64,000 nucleotides of DNA from Amycolatopsis jejuensis (lineage in GTDB: Bacteria; Actinomycetota; Actinomycetes; Mycobacteriales; Pseudonocardiaceae). The notes under the pieces were generated by a model. The model was not told the DNA's origin. It saw only the letters and a list, made by a program, of their open reading frames with translations, and did no database searches. Where the stretch lies: NCBI RefSeq assembly GCF_000717335.1, contig NZ_JNYZ01000009.1:1-64000 (forward strand), written 5' to 3'. This document shows, piece after piece, positions 26,185 to 35,768 of this stretch (position 1 is its first letter; every line of letters begins with the position of its first letter). Both the position numbers and the translations under genes were made by a program.

Positions 26185-27128
26185 AGTGACACCTCCGCGC
26201 CGCTCCACGCCACCCATGGCGACGTGTGGAAGTACTGCATGGACACTGCTTCCCCGATGTCCTTGATCGCCGTTTGCAGGCCACGCAACCGCCGGGGCAA
26301 ATCGTCGAACAACGCGTCGGGGTGCAGGAATTCCAGTTCACTGCGGGCGCGGCCGAGCAATCGCACGGCTTCGGTTTTTTCGTTACCCCGTGCGTTGATT
26401 CCCGGGTCCAGCTGGCGTAGGCAATCCTCGGCCTGCCGGAGCGCGTGGAAAACCGAGCGCGGGAATAGCGTGTCGCGGAGAAGGAATTGCACCACCCGCG
26501 CCGCATCAAGGGCGCCGCGATTGGTGCGCAGGTACGTGTCTTGCGCACCGGCCGAGCGCAGCACGGTCATCCAGCCCGGCGACGACGCCCGGTCCGAAAC
26601 CCGCGAAAGCAACAGGCGTACCACCATGTCGGCGCGTTCGACGGAACGGCCGAGCACCAGGAAGAGCCAGCCGTCGTCGCGGCTCATCGTGGAATCCGCG
26701 AGCCCGGCGAACATCGCCGCTCGTTCCTCCACAAAGGACAGGAAGGCGTGCGGCCCGGCGCGCCGGGCGTACCGTTGCCGGTCCGGCACCGCATTCCAGG
26801 TCGCATTGAGACATTCCCACAGCTCGGTGGACACGACTTCCCGTGCGCCACGGGTGTTTTCCCGCGCGGAGTTGATCGAGCCCACAATGGACGATGGGTT
26901 GTCTTTGGCATACGCGACCAGTTCGGTCAGCTTCCACACGTCGAGCGCGTCACCCGCGTCGAACGGAATGCCGAGCACCGCGAGCAGCTGACGGCTGACG
27001 TGGTCCGGGTCGACGCTCGCGTCCTCGAGCAGCTGGTGCACGGAGACGTTGAGGATACGGGAGGTGTCGTCGGCGCGTTCGACGTAACGGCCGATCCAGT
27101 ACAGCGATTCCGCATTGCGGGCCAGCAT
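26181..27128 (-). CDS. Alpha-E domain protein (DUF403)
   Basis: 315 residues from the ATG at 27128 with GGGAGGGAG upstream. The family opening MLARNAESLYWIGRYVERADDTSRIL is clear, and the protein is all-helical, ending in FHTSPWVAWSG. It is the middle member of the ATP-grasp / alpha-E / transglutaminase trio (Rv2410c type); the biochemical role is unknown, presumably a partner of the ATP-grasp enzyme. It lies 13 bp after the ATP-grasp gene and overlaps the transglutaminase gene by 4 bp. Confidence 0.92.
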   Translation of the reverse strand: MLARNAESLYWIGRYVERADDTSRILNVSVHQLLEDASVDPDHVSRQLLAVLGIPFDAGDALDVWKLTELVAYAKDNPSSIVGSINSARENTRGAREVVSTELWECLNATWNAVPDRQRYARRAGPHAFLSFVEERAAMFAGLADSTMSRDDGWLFLVLGRSVERADMVVRLLLSRVSDRASSPGWMTVLRSAGAQDTYLRTNRGALDAARVVQFLLRDTLFPRSVFHALRQAEDCLRQLDPGINARGNEKTEAVRLLGRARSELEFLHPDALFDDLPRRLRGLQTAIKDIGEAVSMQYFHTSPWVAWSGAEVSL

Positions 27129-27141
27129 CGTGCTCCCTCCC

Positions 27142-28794
27142 TCAGCTCTGCTGCTGTTGTTGCTGTTGCTGCGACGTGGAAAGCTCCGGGCCCTGCTCGG
27201 CCGCGACACCGTCCACAACGGACACCTCGCCGAGTGCGGGCCGGTCCAGTTCCTGTTCTGACGTCGACGACCGCGACGCGAGCACCCAGGTGTCCTTCGA
27301 CCCGCCGCCCTGCGACGAGTTCACCACCAGGCTGCCCTCGGGCAGCGCGACCCGCGTGAGCCCGCCGGGTAGCACGAAAATCTCCTTGCCGTCGTTGACC
27401 GCGAACGGCCGCAGATCGACGTGCCGCGGCGCGAGCCGATCGTCCACCTTGGACGGAACGGTGGACAGCTGTACCACCGGCTGCGCAATCCAGCCGCGCC
27501 GGTTCGCGCGTACCTTGCGGCGCAAGGCATCCAGCTCCGCTTTGGACGCGTCCGGCCCGAAGACGATGCCGTACCCACCGGAGCCTTCGACCGGCTTCAC
27601 CACCAGCTCGTCCACATGCTGCATGACGTGGTCGAACTCGTCGGGCAGCCAGCAGCGGAACGTGTCCACATTGGGCAGAATCGGTTTTTCGTTCAGGTAG
27701 TAGCGCACCATTTCCGGCACGTAGGTGTACACGAGCTTGTCGTCGCCGACGCCGTTGCCGACCGCGTTGGCCACCACCACGTTGCCCGCGCGAGCGGCGT
27801 TGAGGATCCCGGCGACGCCGAGCACGGAGTCCGGCCGGTGGTGCACCGGGTCGAGGAACTCGTCGTCGATCCGCCGGTAGATCACGTCGACCTGGCGCTC
27901 GCCCTCGGTGGTACGCAGGTAGACCACGTTGTCGCGGCAGAACATGTCGCGGCCCTCGACCAGTTCGACCCCCATCAGCCGGGCCAGCAGCGAATGCTCG
28001 AAGTAGGCGGAGTTGTACACGCCGGGGGTGAGCACGACGACCATCGGGTCGGCGACGTTCGGCGCGGCGGCCGCGCGCAGTGCCCGCAGGAGATGTGACG
28101 CGTAGTCACCGACCGGGCGCACTCGGTGCCGGGCGAACAGGTCCGGAAAGACCCGCGCCATCGTCCGCCGGTTCTCCATTACATACGACACGCCCGAAGG
28201 GTTGCGAAGATTGTCCTCAAGGACGCGAAAGGTGCCCTCTTCGTCCCGGACGAGGTCCACTCCGGACACGTGAATGCGGACGCCGTTGGGCGGTTTGATG
28301 CCGTAGGCCTCGCGATGGAAATGCTCGCACGAGGTGATCAGCCGCCGCGGCAGCACGCCGTCGCGCAGGATTTGCCGGTCGCCGTACACGTCGGCGAGAA
28401 ACGCCTCCAGCGCGCGGACCCGCTGTGCCACGCCGCGTTCGAGGCGGGTCCATTCGGTCGCCGGGATGACGCGGGGCACGAGGTCGAGCGGAAACGGCCG
28501 CTCCTGGCCGGACAGCGAGAACGTGATCCCCTGGTCCACCATCGCCCGGTCGAGGGCTTGCGAGCGGTTGGTGAGATCGCTCGAATCGAGCGCCGCGATC
28601 GAGCCGTACAGCGCGCGGTACGGGCCGCGGACCATGCCGTCGGGCGCGAACATCTCGTCGTACGCGCCGGCGTACGGCCGCTCCGGAGCCAGGTACCCGT
28701 CGAACTGCGCGCCGGGCCGAGCCGCGCGGCGGCCCTTCACCGTTCGCGCACGTCGCCCGGCCGGCGGCAACCGGGGACCGCTGTTGCTGTTCAT
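27142..28794 (-). CDS. Circularly permuted ATP-grasp protein with poly-Gln tail
   Basis: 550 residues from the ATG at 28794 (AGGA 9 nt upstream); an ATG at 28803 is a weaker option. The type 2 circularly permuted ATP-grasp core shows VLEDNLRNPSGVSYVMENR, VVLTPGVYNSAYFEHS, VDVIYRRIDDEFLDP and VVKPVEGSGGYGIVFG. It is predicted to ligate amines or amino acids with ATP (Rv2411c type). The last residues are a run of eight Gln followed by Ser, encoded by mixed CAG/CAA codons, next to a transglutaminase-like gene. First gene of the trio operon. Confidence 0.9.
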   Translation of the reverse strand: MNSNSGPRLPPAGRRARTVKGRRAARPGAQFDGYLAPERPYAGAYDEMFAPDGMVRGPYRALYGSIAALDSSDLTNRSQALDRAMVDQGITFSLSGQERPFPLDLVPRVIPATEWTRLERGVAQRVRALEAFLADVYGDRQILRDGVLPRRLITSCEHFHREAYGIKPPNGVRIHVSGVDLVRDEEGTFRVLEDNLRNPSGVSYVMENRRTMARVFPDLFARHRVRPVGDYASHLLRALRAAAAPNVADPMVVVLTPGVYNSAYFEHSLLARLMGVELVEGRDMFCRDNVVYLRTTEGERQVDVIYRRIDDEFLDPVHHRPDSVLGVAGILNAARAGNVVVANAVGNGVGDDKLVYTYVPEMVRYYLNEKPILPNVDTFRCWLPDEFDHVMQHVDELVVKPVEGSGGYGIVFGPDASKAELDALRRKVRANRRGWIAQPVVQLSTVPSKVDDRLAPRHVDLRPFAVNDGKEIFVLPGGLTRVALPEGSLVVNSSQGGGSKDTWVLASRSSTSEQELDRPALGEVSVVDGVAAEQGPELSTSQQQQQQQQS

Positions 28795-28951
28795 ACCGGA
28801 CATCCTGACGCACGGTCTCGAACGTGCGCGACACCCGTCGGGCGGCCTGTCCTGTGCGAAACTTCCCCGTGACGCATCGGTGCTGTGCATCCCCGCTTTC
28901 GAGTGGCAGGATGCGTGCTCTCAGCCCTTGAGAACTACGAGGAGTGACGAA

Positions 28952-29875
28952 GTGGCCCGAGGACATCAGATGAAGGCGCTCGCCCTTCTCCCGGCGTTTG
29001 CGCTGGTCGGCCTGACGATGGCCTGCGGCGCGGGCGGCAACGGCGCAGCAGGGAACGCGAGCTCCGCTCCGGCTGCCGGCGGCTCGGACACCGTGAAGAA
29101 GGACGACGCCCTCGCCGCGCTGGTGCCCGCCGACGTGAAGGCGGACGGCAAGATCGTGATCGGACAGGACCAGACCTATCCGCCGAACGAGTTCGTCGAG
29201 AACGGCAAGCCGACCGGCTTCGACGTCGACCTCGGCACCGCGGTCGGCCAGGTGCTCGGCCTGCAGACGGAGTTCCAGAACTCGTCGTTCGACGGCATCA
29301 TCCCGGGTATCGCGGCGAAGAAGTACGAGATGGGCATCTCGTCGTTCACCATCAACGCCGAGCGGATGAAGACCGTCGACATGGTCTCCTACTACAGCGC
29401 GGGCACGTCGATGGCGGTGCTCAAGGGCAATCCGGACAAGCTGTCGGTGGACGACCTGTGCGGCAAGAACGTCGCCGTGCAGAAGGGCACCACGCAGGTC
29501 GACGACCTCGACAAGCGCAATGCCGCGTGCACCAAGGCGGGCAAGCCGGCCATCAACATCACCCAGTTCCAGGCGCAGACCGACGTCAACCTTGCGCTCA
29601 CCGCCAAGCGCGTGCAGGCCGAACTGGCCGACTCGCCGGTGATCGACTACGCGGTCAAGCAGACCGGCGGCCAGCTGGAATCCGTTGGCGCGCCGTATGA
29701 CACCGCGCCGTACGGAATGGTGCTGCCGAAGGGCAGCGGCGATTACGGAAAGGCCGTGCAGGGCGCCATCCAGAAACTCATCGACGACGGGACGTACAAG
29801 AAGATCCTCGACAAATGGGGTCTGTCGGCATCCGGTGCCATCACCAAATCGGAAGTCAACCCGGCGGCTTCCTGA
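28952..29875 (+). CDS. Amino-acid ABC transporter substrate-binding lipoprotein
   Basis: 307 residues from a GTG at 28952 with GAGGAG 7 nt upstream. A lipoprotein signal peptide ends in LVGLTMAC with Cys25 as the lipidation site. The mature protein has the family-3 solute-binding pattern: IGQDQTYPPNEF, GFDVDLGTAVGQVLG, FDGIIPGI, SFTINAERMKTVDMVSYY. These bind polar amino acids outside the membrane. It is followed by permease and ATPase genes of the same system, so the three form one importer operon. Confidence 0.93.
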   Translation: MARGHQMKALALLPAFALVGLTMACGAGGNGAAGNASSAPAAGGSDTVKKDDALAALVPADVKADGKIVIGQDQTYPPNEFVENGKPTGFDVDLGTAVGQVLGLQTEFQNSSFDGIIPGIAAKKYEMGISSFTINAERMKTVDMVSYYSAGTSMAVLKGNPDKLSVDDLCGKNVAVQKGTTQVDDLDKRNAACTKAGKPAINITQFQAQTDVNLALTAKRVQAELADSPVIDYAVKQTGGQLESVGAPYDTAPYGMVLPKGSGDYGKAVQGAIQKLIDDGTYKKILDKWGLSASGAITKSEVNPAAS

Positions 29876-29928
29876 CCCTTTTCGATTGCTGCTCGATTCC
29901 TGCTCGACTCCTGAGGACGTAACTACCC

Positions 29929-30864
29929 GTGTCCAGTCTCCCCGGCCCTGCCGAAACCCGGCAGGAGGTCGACACCACCCCGATCAAGGCCGTCCCCGTC
30001 CGGCACTACGGACGCTGGGTGGCCGGCGTGATCATTCTGTTCCTCGCGTTCATCGTGATCCGCAGTGTCGTCACGAATTCCGCGCTGCAGTGGCCGGTCG
30101 TCGGACAGTTCCTGTTCGACGACCGGATTCTCAACGGCGTCCGGAACACTTTGCTGCTCACCGTGATCTCGATGATCATCGGCATTGTCGGCGGGGTCCT
30201 GCTGGCCGTCATGCGGCTTTCCCCGAACCCGCTGATGTCGGGTGCGGCGTCGATTTACATCTGGCTCTTCCGCGGAACTCCGCTGATCACGCAGCTGATC
30301 ATCTGGAACTTCCTGGCGCTGGCGTACTCGAGGATCGGCCTCGGCATCCCGTTCGGGCCGACCTTCATCAGCTGGGACACCAACACGCTGATCACCCAGT
30401 TTGTCGCCTCACTTCTTGGGCTGGGCCTGAATGAGGCGGCGTACATGGCGGAAATCGTGCGAGGCGGTATTCAGTCGGTGGACAGCGGTCAGCTCGAGGC
30501 GGCCTCCGCACTCGGCATGAGCCGCGGCAAGACGCTCCGCCGAATCGTGCTGCCCCAAGCGATGCGGGTGATCATCCCGCCCACCGGCAACGAGACGATC
30601 TCGATGCTCAAGACGACGTCACTGGTCGTCGCGATCGGGTATTTCGAGCTGATGGTGTCGGCGCAGACGATTTATTCACAGAACTACAAAACGGTGCCGA
30701 TTCTTATTGTGGCCGCGGTGTGGTATCTGTTCATGACTTCGGTGCTGACGGTCGTGCAGTATTATATCGAGAAGTATTTCGCCCGCGGCACTTCGCGGGC
30801 GGTCACCCGACCGAACAAGTGGGGAGCCCGCATGCTCGGCTTCCGCGGGGGTGTTCAGCGATGA
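29929..30864 (+). CDS. Amino-acid ABC transporter permease
   Basis: 311 residues from a GTG start. A hydrophilic N-terminus precedes about six membrane spans with the His/Glu/Gln/Arg permease domain: [31 protein letters not shown], and the EAA loop [25 protein letters not shown] that docks the ATPase. Import of a polar amino acid is expected. It overlaps the ATPase gene by 4 bp (ATGA). Confidence 0.93.
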   Translation: MSSLPGPAETRQEVDTTPIKAVPVRHYGRWVAGVIILFLAFIVIRSVVTNSALQWPVVGQFLFDDRILNGVRNTLLLTVISMIIGIVGGVLLAVMRLSPNPLMSGAASIYIWLFRGTPLITQLIIWNFLALAYSRIGLGIPFGPTFISWDTNTLITQFVASLLGLGLNEAAYMAEIVRGGIQSVDSGQLEAASALGMSRGKTLRRIVLPQAMRVIIPPTGNETISMLKTTSLVVAIGYFELMVSAQTIYSQNYKTVPILIVAAVWYLFMTSVLTVVQYYIEKYFARGTSRAVTRPNKWGARMLGFRGGVQR

Positions 30865-31634
30865 CCCCCGTTGTTTCCGCACAGAAGGTATGCAAGAGCT
30901 TCGGTTCCCTGGACGTCCTGAAGGGTATCGACCTGGAAGTCCAGGAACGGGAAGTGCTTTGCCTGATCGGCCCGTCCGGCTCCGGCAAATCCACCTTGCT
31001 GCGCTGCATCAACCATCTGGAGAAAATCGACGCAGGCCGCCTGTACGTAGACGGCGTCCTGGTCGGCTATCGTCAACGCGGCGAAAAACTGCACGAACTA
31101 CGCGATAAAGAGATCGCCGCCCAGCGCAAGGACATCGGTATGGTGTTCCAGCGCTTCAATCTCTTCCCGCACATGACAGCGCTGGAAAACGTGATGGAAG
31201 CCCCGGTGCAAGTCCGCGGGGAAGCGAAATCGGCAGTCCGGGAACGCGCTTTGGCCCTACTGGACCGGGTCGGCCTCGGCGACAAGGCCCGCGCCTACCC
31301 CGGCCAGCTCTCCGGCGGCCAGCAACAACGTGTCGCCATCGCCCGCGCGTTGGCCATGGAGCCCAAACTGATGCTCTTCGACGAGCCGACGTCCGCTTTG
31401 GACCCAGAACTCGTCGGCGACGTATTGGGTGTCATGCGCCAATTGGCAAAGGACGGCATGACCATGGTGGTGGTGACCCATGAAATGCAATTCGCCCGCG
31501 AGGTAGCGGACAAGGTGTTGTTCATGGACGGCGGAGTGGTCGTGGAAGCCGGACCGCCGGACCAGGTGATCGGCAATCCACAACATGAGCGGACAAAGTC
31601 ATTCCTGGCCCGGGTTCTGAACCCGAACGCTTGA
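30861..31634 (+). CDS. Amino-acid ABC transporter ATP-binding protein
   Basis: 257 residues from the ATG at 30861, inside the permease stop codon. Walker [10 protein letters not shown] (37-45), Q-loop [13 protein letters not shown], signature [15 protein letters not shown] and Walker [15 protein letters not shown] are complete. It is the GlnQ-type ATPase of the importer encoded just upstream. The gene ends in a textbook hairpin. Confidence 0.95.
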   Translation: MTPVVSAQKVCKSFGSLDVLKGIDLEVQEREVLCLIGPSGSGKSTLLRCINHLEKIDAGRLYVDGVLVGYRQRGEKLHELRDKEIAAQRKDIGMVFQRFNLFPHMTALENVMEAPVQVRGEAKSAVRERALALLDRVGLGDKARAYPGQLSGGQQQRVAIARALAMEPKLMLFDEPTSALDPELVGDVLGVMRQLAKDGMTMVVVTHEMQFAREVADKVLFMDGGVVVEAGPPDQVIGNPQHERTKSFLARVLNPNA

Positions 31635-31639
31635 CGGCA

Positions 31640-31664
31640 GGCCGCCCGGGCTTCCCGGGCGGCC
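31640..31664 (+). terminator. Terminator of the amino-acid transporter operon
   Basis: Perfect 11-bp arms GGCCGCCCGGG and CCCGGGCGGCC with a 3-nt loop, followed by a pyrimidine-rich tail (CTGTCTATTT). Confidence 0.85.
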
Positions 31665-31688
31665 CTGTCTATTTGCCGCCCATCCTCT

Positions 31689-32435
31689 TCACCGCCCGGC
31701 CCGCAACTCTTTCTCCACCTGCTGAACCTTGTTCATGAGATCCTGCGGCCCAGCCCCCGCCAGACTGACCCACCCGGACTTGTCCACCCCGAACAAAATC
31801 CGCCCCTGCTCGACATCAGCCCACCCCGGCGGATTCTCATTCCGCAGCCGCTTCCCCCGACTGTCCCGAACCGCAACGTACAACCGCCCGAAATACGTAT
31901 GCGGCGCGTCAAGCCATTGCAACACCTGTTTGGCGTCACGAATACTGGGACTCGTACGACTGGGAACATCCCCACTCTTGATCATATTCAGATCGGTATC
32001 CGAACAGTTCAACGACGGAATCCGAGCAGGCGGCGCCTCCGGCAACATCGTGACGAACTCCCGGACAAGCGAGTCCGCAGAACAAGGCGAGATGTACAGC
32101 ATCTGCTGCATGTTCACGACGGTCGCCGCGTCCCGCCCACTGGCCGCAGCCCGCACGGTGCGCTCCCCTTGCCCCGACTTGACCCAGGAGTAGTACTCGA
32201 CTCCCGGCCGCTGCAAGAGATTGAGCGTCTCGACGAACCCATCGTCGAGCCGCCCACCACGCAACAGCCCACGTTCACTAAGCTCGCGATCAGTATCGGC
32301 CGCCAGCTGCCGCCGCTCGTCGGGCGAATACCACAACGCACCCCGCACGAGGGTCGGATGAATATCACCGAGATTAAGCCGTTCCAGCAGAACTTCAAAA
32401 GTCCGCAAACTCACCTCGACGGGCTTACGCAGCAC
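31689..32435 (-). CDS. EspG-like ESX secretion-associated protein
   Basis: 248 residues from a GTG at 32435 with GGGAGG 4 nt upstream. The opening KPVEVSLRTFEVLLERLNLGDIHPTL and the two-part alpha/beta architecture match actinobacterial EspG family proteins, which in mycobacteria chaperone PE/PPE proteins to ESX systems. It shares a neighbourhood with a WXG/PPE-like gene, consistent with that role, but no ESX core gene lies in the window. Its promoter appears to be a duplicated copy of the one that drives the 36278 operon. Confidence 0.7.
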   Translation of the reverse strand: MLRKPVEVSLRTFEVLLERLNLGDIHPTLVRGALWYSPDERRQLAADTDRELSERGLLRGGRLDDGFVETLNLLQRPGVEYYSWVKSGQGERTVRAAASGRDAATVVNMQQMLYISPCSADSLVREFVTMLPEAPPARIPSLNCSDTDLNMIKSGDVPSRTSPSIRDAKQVLQWLDAPHTYFGRLYVAVRDSRGKRLRNENPPGWADVEQGRILFGVDKSGWVSLAGAGPQDLMNKVQQVEKELRAGR

Positions 32436-32640
32436 CGTTCCTCCCCTTCCCCCGGAATCGGCCTGAATATCCCGAACACTCGAACCGGGCATTTGTGGGC
32501 GGGCCGGATGGACTCGTATCACACGGTAGCGTCAGCCTTGAACACCGAGCAGCACTTGCCAGCCGACTGAAACGCCACAGCCCAGCCACCCGATCAGTCA
32601 GCAGATGCCCCCACCGTACGGCGGCGTGTTCGTGCGCCAT
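32425..32640 (-). CDS. Possible 71-residue protein or leader remnant
   Basis: An ATG at 32640 has GGGGAGG upstream within a leader nearly identical to that of the operon starting at 36278. The predicted peptide (MAHEHAAVRWGHLLTDRVAG...) is basic and low in recognisable features, and its end overlaps the espG start by 11 bp. It may be a coupled leader peptide, or the start of a lost gene whose body was deleted. Low confidence that the product is functional. Confidence 0.3.
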   Translation of the reverse strand: MAHEHAAVRWGHLLTDRVAGLWRFSRLASAARCSRLTLPCDTSPSGPPTNARFECSGYSGRFRGKGRNGAA

Positions 32641-32740
32641 GTCGTGCCTCCCCGCACGGGCCACACTCCTGCTCGGGCGGTGACCTACCCTCAGTTCTCA
32701 GTCAGCTTCAAGAAGTAACATTAGCAGGGGTAGACGCGGT
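32641..32740 (-). repeat. Duplicated promoter/leader, copy A
   Basis: This segment aligns with 36281-36370 at roughly 80% by eye. Shared blocks are GTCGTGCCTCCCCGCACGGG, CCACACTCCT, GGGCGG and CCTACCCTC, then GTAAC and TAGCAGG further out (plus-strand readings). Both copies carry the ribosome-binding site and sit directly before an ATG on the minus strand. Confidence 0.85.
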
Positions 32741-33116
32741 ATGTGGCCGCTCGCACGAAGATCACCCGGCCATGTCAGCGATCGACCCGTCCGACGGATA
32801 GTGCACCTTGGCACGTTCGAGCACGAGCCTTTCGCGGGACCGTACCGACTCCCGTCCGCCGAGGTAACCAGTCGAGCCGCCGCTGAGGATGCCGGATGGG
32901 TCCCGAAGCGCATCACTGCCGCCTCCAGAGCCGTATCCACTACTTGCGCCACTTTGGGGTCGCCGATGCACTGCTTGCATGCTGATTCCGCTGTGCCAGG
33001 ACAACCCTGGATTCGGGTGCTGAATTCGCCGGAACCGTTGACGTTGCGGTCATGGCGTCGTCCGTGACGAAGCGCCGTTCAGGCGTGCTCTTTGCCTGAT
33101 CGGCTGGGAACGCCAT
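32741..33116. other. 376-bp stretch with no convincing gene
   Basis: Overlapping short frames exist on both strands (for example minus-strand 32698-32952 and plus-strand 32741-33067). None has a good ribosome-binding site or a recognisable motif. Because it sits between a second DUF3558 gene and a duplicated leader, it may be the decayed remains of a duplicated ESX-type gene. Confidence 0.4.
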
Positions 33117-33716
33117 CTACGTCACCTTCATCGTGCCGACCGCTGCAGCGGCGATTTTGGCGGCCAGGCCACAGGGGTCGGACAAGGCAGGGCTCTCGGT
33201 GCGCAGCAAAGCAACCACTGTGTAGGTGAGGTTGTCTCGTACGCCCACTGCGAGATTGCAAGTGCCCTGCCCCTCGCCCCCGCGTGCATACACGACAGCG
33301 GGGTAGCCTTCGACGTTCTCATATGGTTGAAACTTGGTCAGCGTGCCAGTGCGATGACCTGTATAGAGTGCGCTGAGCCCTTCCTTGTTCCCGGTGACAA
33401 GGCCGGCATTGATGTTTCCTGCGTTGCCGCTGAATATCCAGGCGCAGCTGGTTCCCGTTGAGTCGGTGTCCACGTCCGTGCGGGTGACCTTGCCGCCTAG
33501 GGACTCGACGGTACTCGTAGGGACTGTGGAACACGGATCCGATTCGTACGGCTTCGTATTCATGATCGGGTCGGCGACCCGAGGCGCAGAGTTGGTGTCC
33601 AGGCTGCGGCTAGGCGACTCCGGGGTTGCTCGTCGGCTGGCGCTGCCGTCACATGCCGAAACCACGGCCACAGTAAGGCTGAGGATGGTGAGTGACAAGA
33701 CGGAGCGAAGACGCAT
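33117..33716 (-). CDS. DUF3558 lipoprotein (copy 1)
   Basis: 199 residues with a lipoprotein signal ending in VAVVSAC (Cys22). The DUF3558 pattern follows: DPCSTVPTSTVESLG, the second Cys in SCAWIFSG, YPAVVYARGG with the TCNLAVG Cys, and DPCGLAAKIAAA near the end; the four conserved cysteines probably form two disulfides. It is cell-surface anchored and of unknown function, common in Pseudonocardiaceae ESX neighbourhoods. A paralogue lies at 35133-35762 in the same cluster. Confidence 0.85.
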   Translation of the reverse strand: MRLRSVLSLTILSLTVAVVSACDGSASRRATPESPSRSLDTNSAPRVADPIMNTKPYESDPCSTVPTSTVESLGGKVTRTDVDTDSTGTSCAWIFSGNAGNINAGLVTGNKEGLSALYTGHRTGTLTKFQPYENVEGYPAVVYARGGEGQGTCNLAVGVRDNLTYTVVALLRTESPALSDPCGLAAKIAAAAVGTMKVT

Positions 33717-33864
33717 CTGAAACCCTTTTCACGCATTGCAATGCCTGAGTTTCGCAGTCGGTCGGCAGACTTATGGCATCAGCCGGCGTCGAGGTCTTGG
33801 CGAACCGATCGTCGACACGCCCACCGCGCAGCCAGCCCTTGCGTGCCCGCCCACCGCTGTTGCT

Positions 33865-35130
33865 CTATGCACCAATCACCGGAGGAGTTGGCCGATCACC
33901 GTCGTACCCGCCGAAAATCGAGTCGGGATCGTCTTCGGAGAGCAGGATTTTGCGCTGGTGCTCTTCGTCCTCCGACCCTTTGCCGCCCCGGCCGCTGGAA
34001 CCCATACCGCCCATACCAGGTTGGCCTTTGGCTCCGGTGCCACCTGCTGCGCCGGTGCCCGGGCGCCCGGTCGCTGCTCCTTCACCGAGTGCTCCGGAGC
34101 CGGTTCCGGAACCTGAACCGACCCCTCGACCCCCGATGCCGCCACCTCGCGCACCCGATCCAGAACCGTCCGGCCCGAATCCGCTGCTGCGGCCGCCGGA
34201 CTGGAATCCGCCGCTCCCGCCTGGCCCGTAACTCCCGGTCGGTCCGAATCCGCCCACGAAATTGCTGTTCCCGCTCCCTGGACCGAACCCCGTTGAGCCG
34301 GTGCCGCTGCCCGCCGGGTTCTGCCACGGCTGTGTTCCGGGCGGCGTCGGCATGGGATTGGCCCAAGATGCGCTCGTCCGATCGTCCGGGGTCGGCGTTG
34401 GAGGAGCCGGGATGTTCGAGACCGGAGTGCTGCCGGGCGAAGGAGGTGCCGGCATTCCCGCGGCGCCGTGCGGTGGTGTGTAAGTGCTCGGTCCGCTGCT
34501 GTAACTGTGCGAAGGTCCGCCGGACGGGTTCGAGGAGTGGCCGCCACTCCCGCTGGAGCGCTCGCCGCCCGCAGGCCCCGTTCCAGGGACGATCGGATCG
34601 GGTGTGACTCCGCCGGCAGCCACACTCGGGTCGTGTGCGGCGGGGTAGTCCTTGGTTGCCTCCGGACCGTAGGTTCCCGTCGTCATCTGGTAGTAGCTCT
34701 CGTACACATCCCTGTTCTTCTGGGTGTCCGAGTCGAACTGTGCGGCGCGTTTCTCGTCGTCACTGGCGCCGAAGGAAATCCAGTCCGATAGTTTGTTGTC
34801 ATCGGGTCGGTTGTTGTCGACAGGTACCACATCGTCTTTGGTGCTGTGGAACTTCGCTTGCTGGGAATACATGGAAAGCTGAACGAAGTTCAAGTGTTCC
34901 GCGGCGGTGTTCGAGGTTTGGATGAGGGGCGCCAGGCCGGCAGCCGCGGTTTCCGAACTCTTTCCCTTCCAGAAGGAATCCAGTGATTTTTGCGCGTCCG
35001 TGAGCGACTTGGCGAGGTCCTTGTGCAGGTTCATGAGGCGTTCGGACGCCTGCTGGGCAAGGTCGAGCCTCTGCGTGGTGCTGGGGTTGGCATGCAGTTT
35101 TTGATAGATTTCGGCGCCGCTGTAAACCAT
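33865..35130 (-). CDS. WXG/PPE-like protein with Gly/Pro/Ser-rich tail
   Basis: 421 residues from the ATG at 35130. The first 170 residues are helical with a WXG-type turn (Trp54-Lys-Gly56 in DSFWKGKSS), as in ESX substrates of the PPE/WXG100 superfamily. Residues about 200-390 are a low-complexity Gly/Pro/Ser region, probably disordered; the C-terminal 30 residues are acidic (KGSEDEEHQRKILLSEDDPDS). It is likely an ESX-exported or envelope protein and a client of the nearby EspG-like protein; both are inferred. It starts 2 bp after the DUF3558 gene. Confidence 0.75.
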   Translation of the reverse strand: MVYSGAEIYQKLHANPSTTQRLDLAQQASERLMNLHKDLAKSLTDAQKSLDSFWKGKSSETAAAGLAPLIQTSNTAAEHLNFVQLSMYSQQAKFHSTKDDVVPVDNNRPDDNKLSDWISFGASDDEKRAAQFDSDTQKNRDVYESYYQMTTGTYGPEATKDYPAAHDPSVAAGGVTPDPIVPGTGPAGGERSSGSGGHSSNPSGGPSHSYSSGPSTYTPPHGAAGMPAPPSPGSTPVSNIPAPPTPTPDDRTSASWANPMPTPPGTQPWQNPAGSGTGSTGFGPGSGNSNFVGGFGPTGSYGPGGSGGFQSGGRSSGFGPDGSGSGARGGGIGGRGVGSGSGTGSGALGEGAATGRPGTGAAGGTGAKGQPGMGGMGSSGRGGKGSEDEEHQRKILLSEDDPDSIFGGYDGDRPTPPVIGA

Positions 35131-35132
35131 CG

Positions 35133-35762
35133 CTACGCTCCCTTGAGGTGCTTGATGGCGAACTCGGCAACCTTTTTCGTCAGGTCGCAGGGAGCGTTGT
35201 AGTAGGCGCTTTCCTGTCGAAGCGTCGCGAACACGAAGTACATGGTCTTGTTGCTCAGGCCGACCGCGAGCTGGCATCGGCTGGGGTCTTCTCCGCCATT
35301 GGCGAAGACGACAGCGGGGTAGTCGAGAATCGGGCTCTGGGGCTCGAAGGTAGTGACCCCGCTACCTTGGGCTTTGAGCGCGTACAGGTGGCTCAGACCG
35401 TCTTTGTCGATCGTATCGACTCCCGCGGAAATCTTGCCGAGTTCCCAGTTCTCGAACGTCCATGCGCACCTCTTGCCGCCGGCCGGATCCTGCTCGACGG
35501 CATTGCTTTTGACCTTGCCATTGACTTGGCTGATTTGATCGTTCGTGATGGCGCTGCACGGATCGGTTTCGATCGCGGTGGTCTGGAGCGGCGTGGTCAC
35601 CGCAGGCGCGCCGTGGTGTGGCAGCTGGTCGGCGCCGCTGGATGGTGCCGAGCCTGCGGAGTTGGCCGGAGCTGGGGCACCGGACGTTGTCGATGTGCAT
35701 GCAGTGCCGAGCATGGCGGTGAGGCCGAGCACTGTCATGAGTACGAGTTTTCGACTTTGCAC
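35133..35762 (-). CDS. DUF3558 lipoprotein (copy 2)
   Basis: 209 residues from a GTG start; lipobox MLGTAC (Cys22), then a Pro/Ala/Ser spacer and the DUF3558 domain with DPCSAITNDQI, RCAWTFENW, YPAVVFANGG, RCQLAVG and APCDLTKKVAEF. It is a clear paralogue of the 33117 gene. It lies 6 bp after the upstream 169-residue gene and 2 bp before the WXG/PPE-like gene, so the three are co-transcribed and may form one envelope complex. Confidence 0.88.
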   Translation of the reverse strand: MQSRKLVLMTVLGLTAMLGTACTSTTSGAPAPANSAGSAPSSGADQLPHHGAPAVTTPLQTTAIETDPCSAITNDQISQVNGKVKSNAVEQDPAGGKRCAWTFENWELGKISAGVDTIDKDGLSHLYALKAQGSGVTTFEPQSPILDYPAVVFANGGEDPSRCQLAVGLSNKTMYFVFATLRQESAYYNAPCDLTKKVAEFAIKHLKGA

Positions 35763-35768
35763 GGAGAG

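Noticed and set aside
32741..33067. Plus-strand 108-codon frame as a gene
   Set aside because: No ribosome-binding site or recognisable motif, and equally good frames occur on the other strand.
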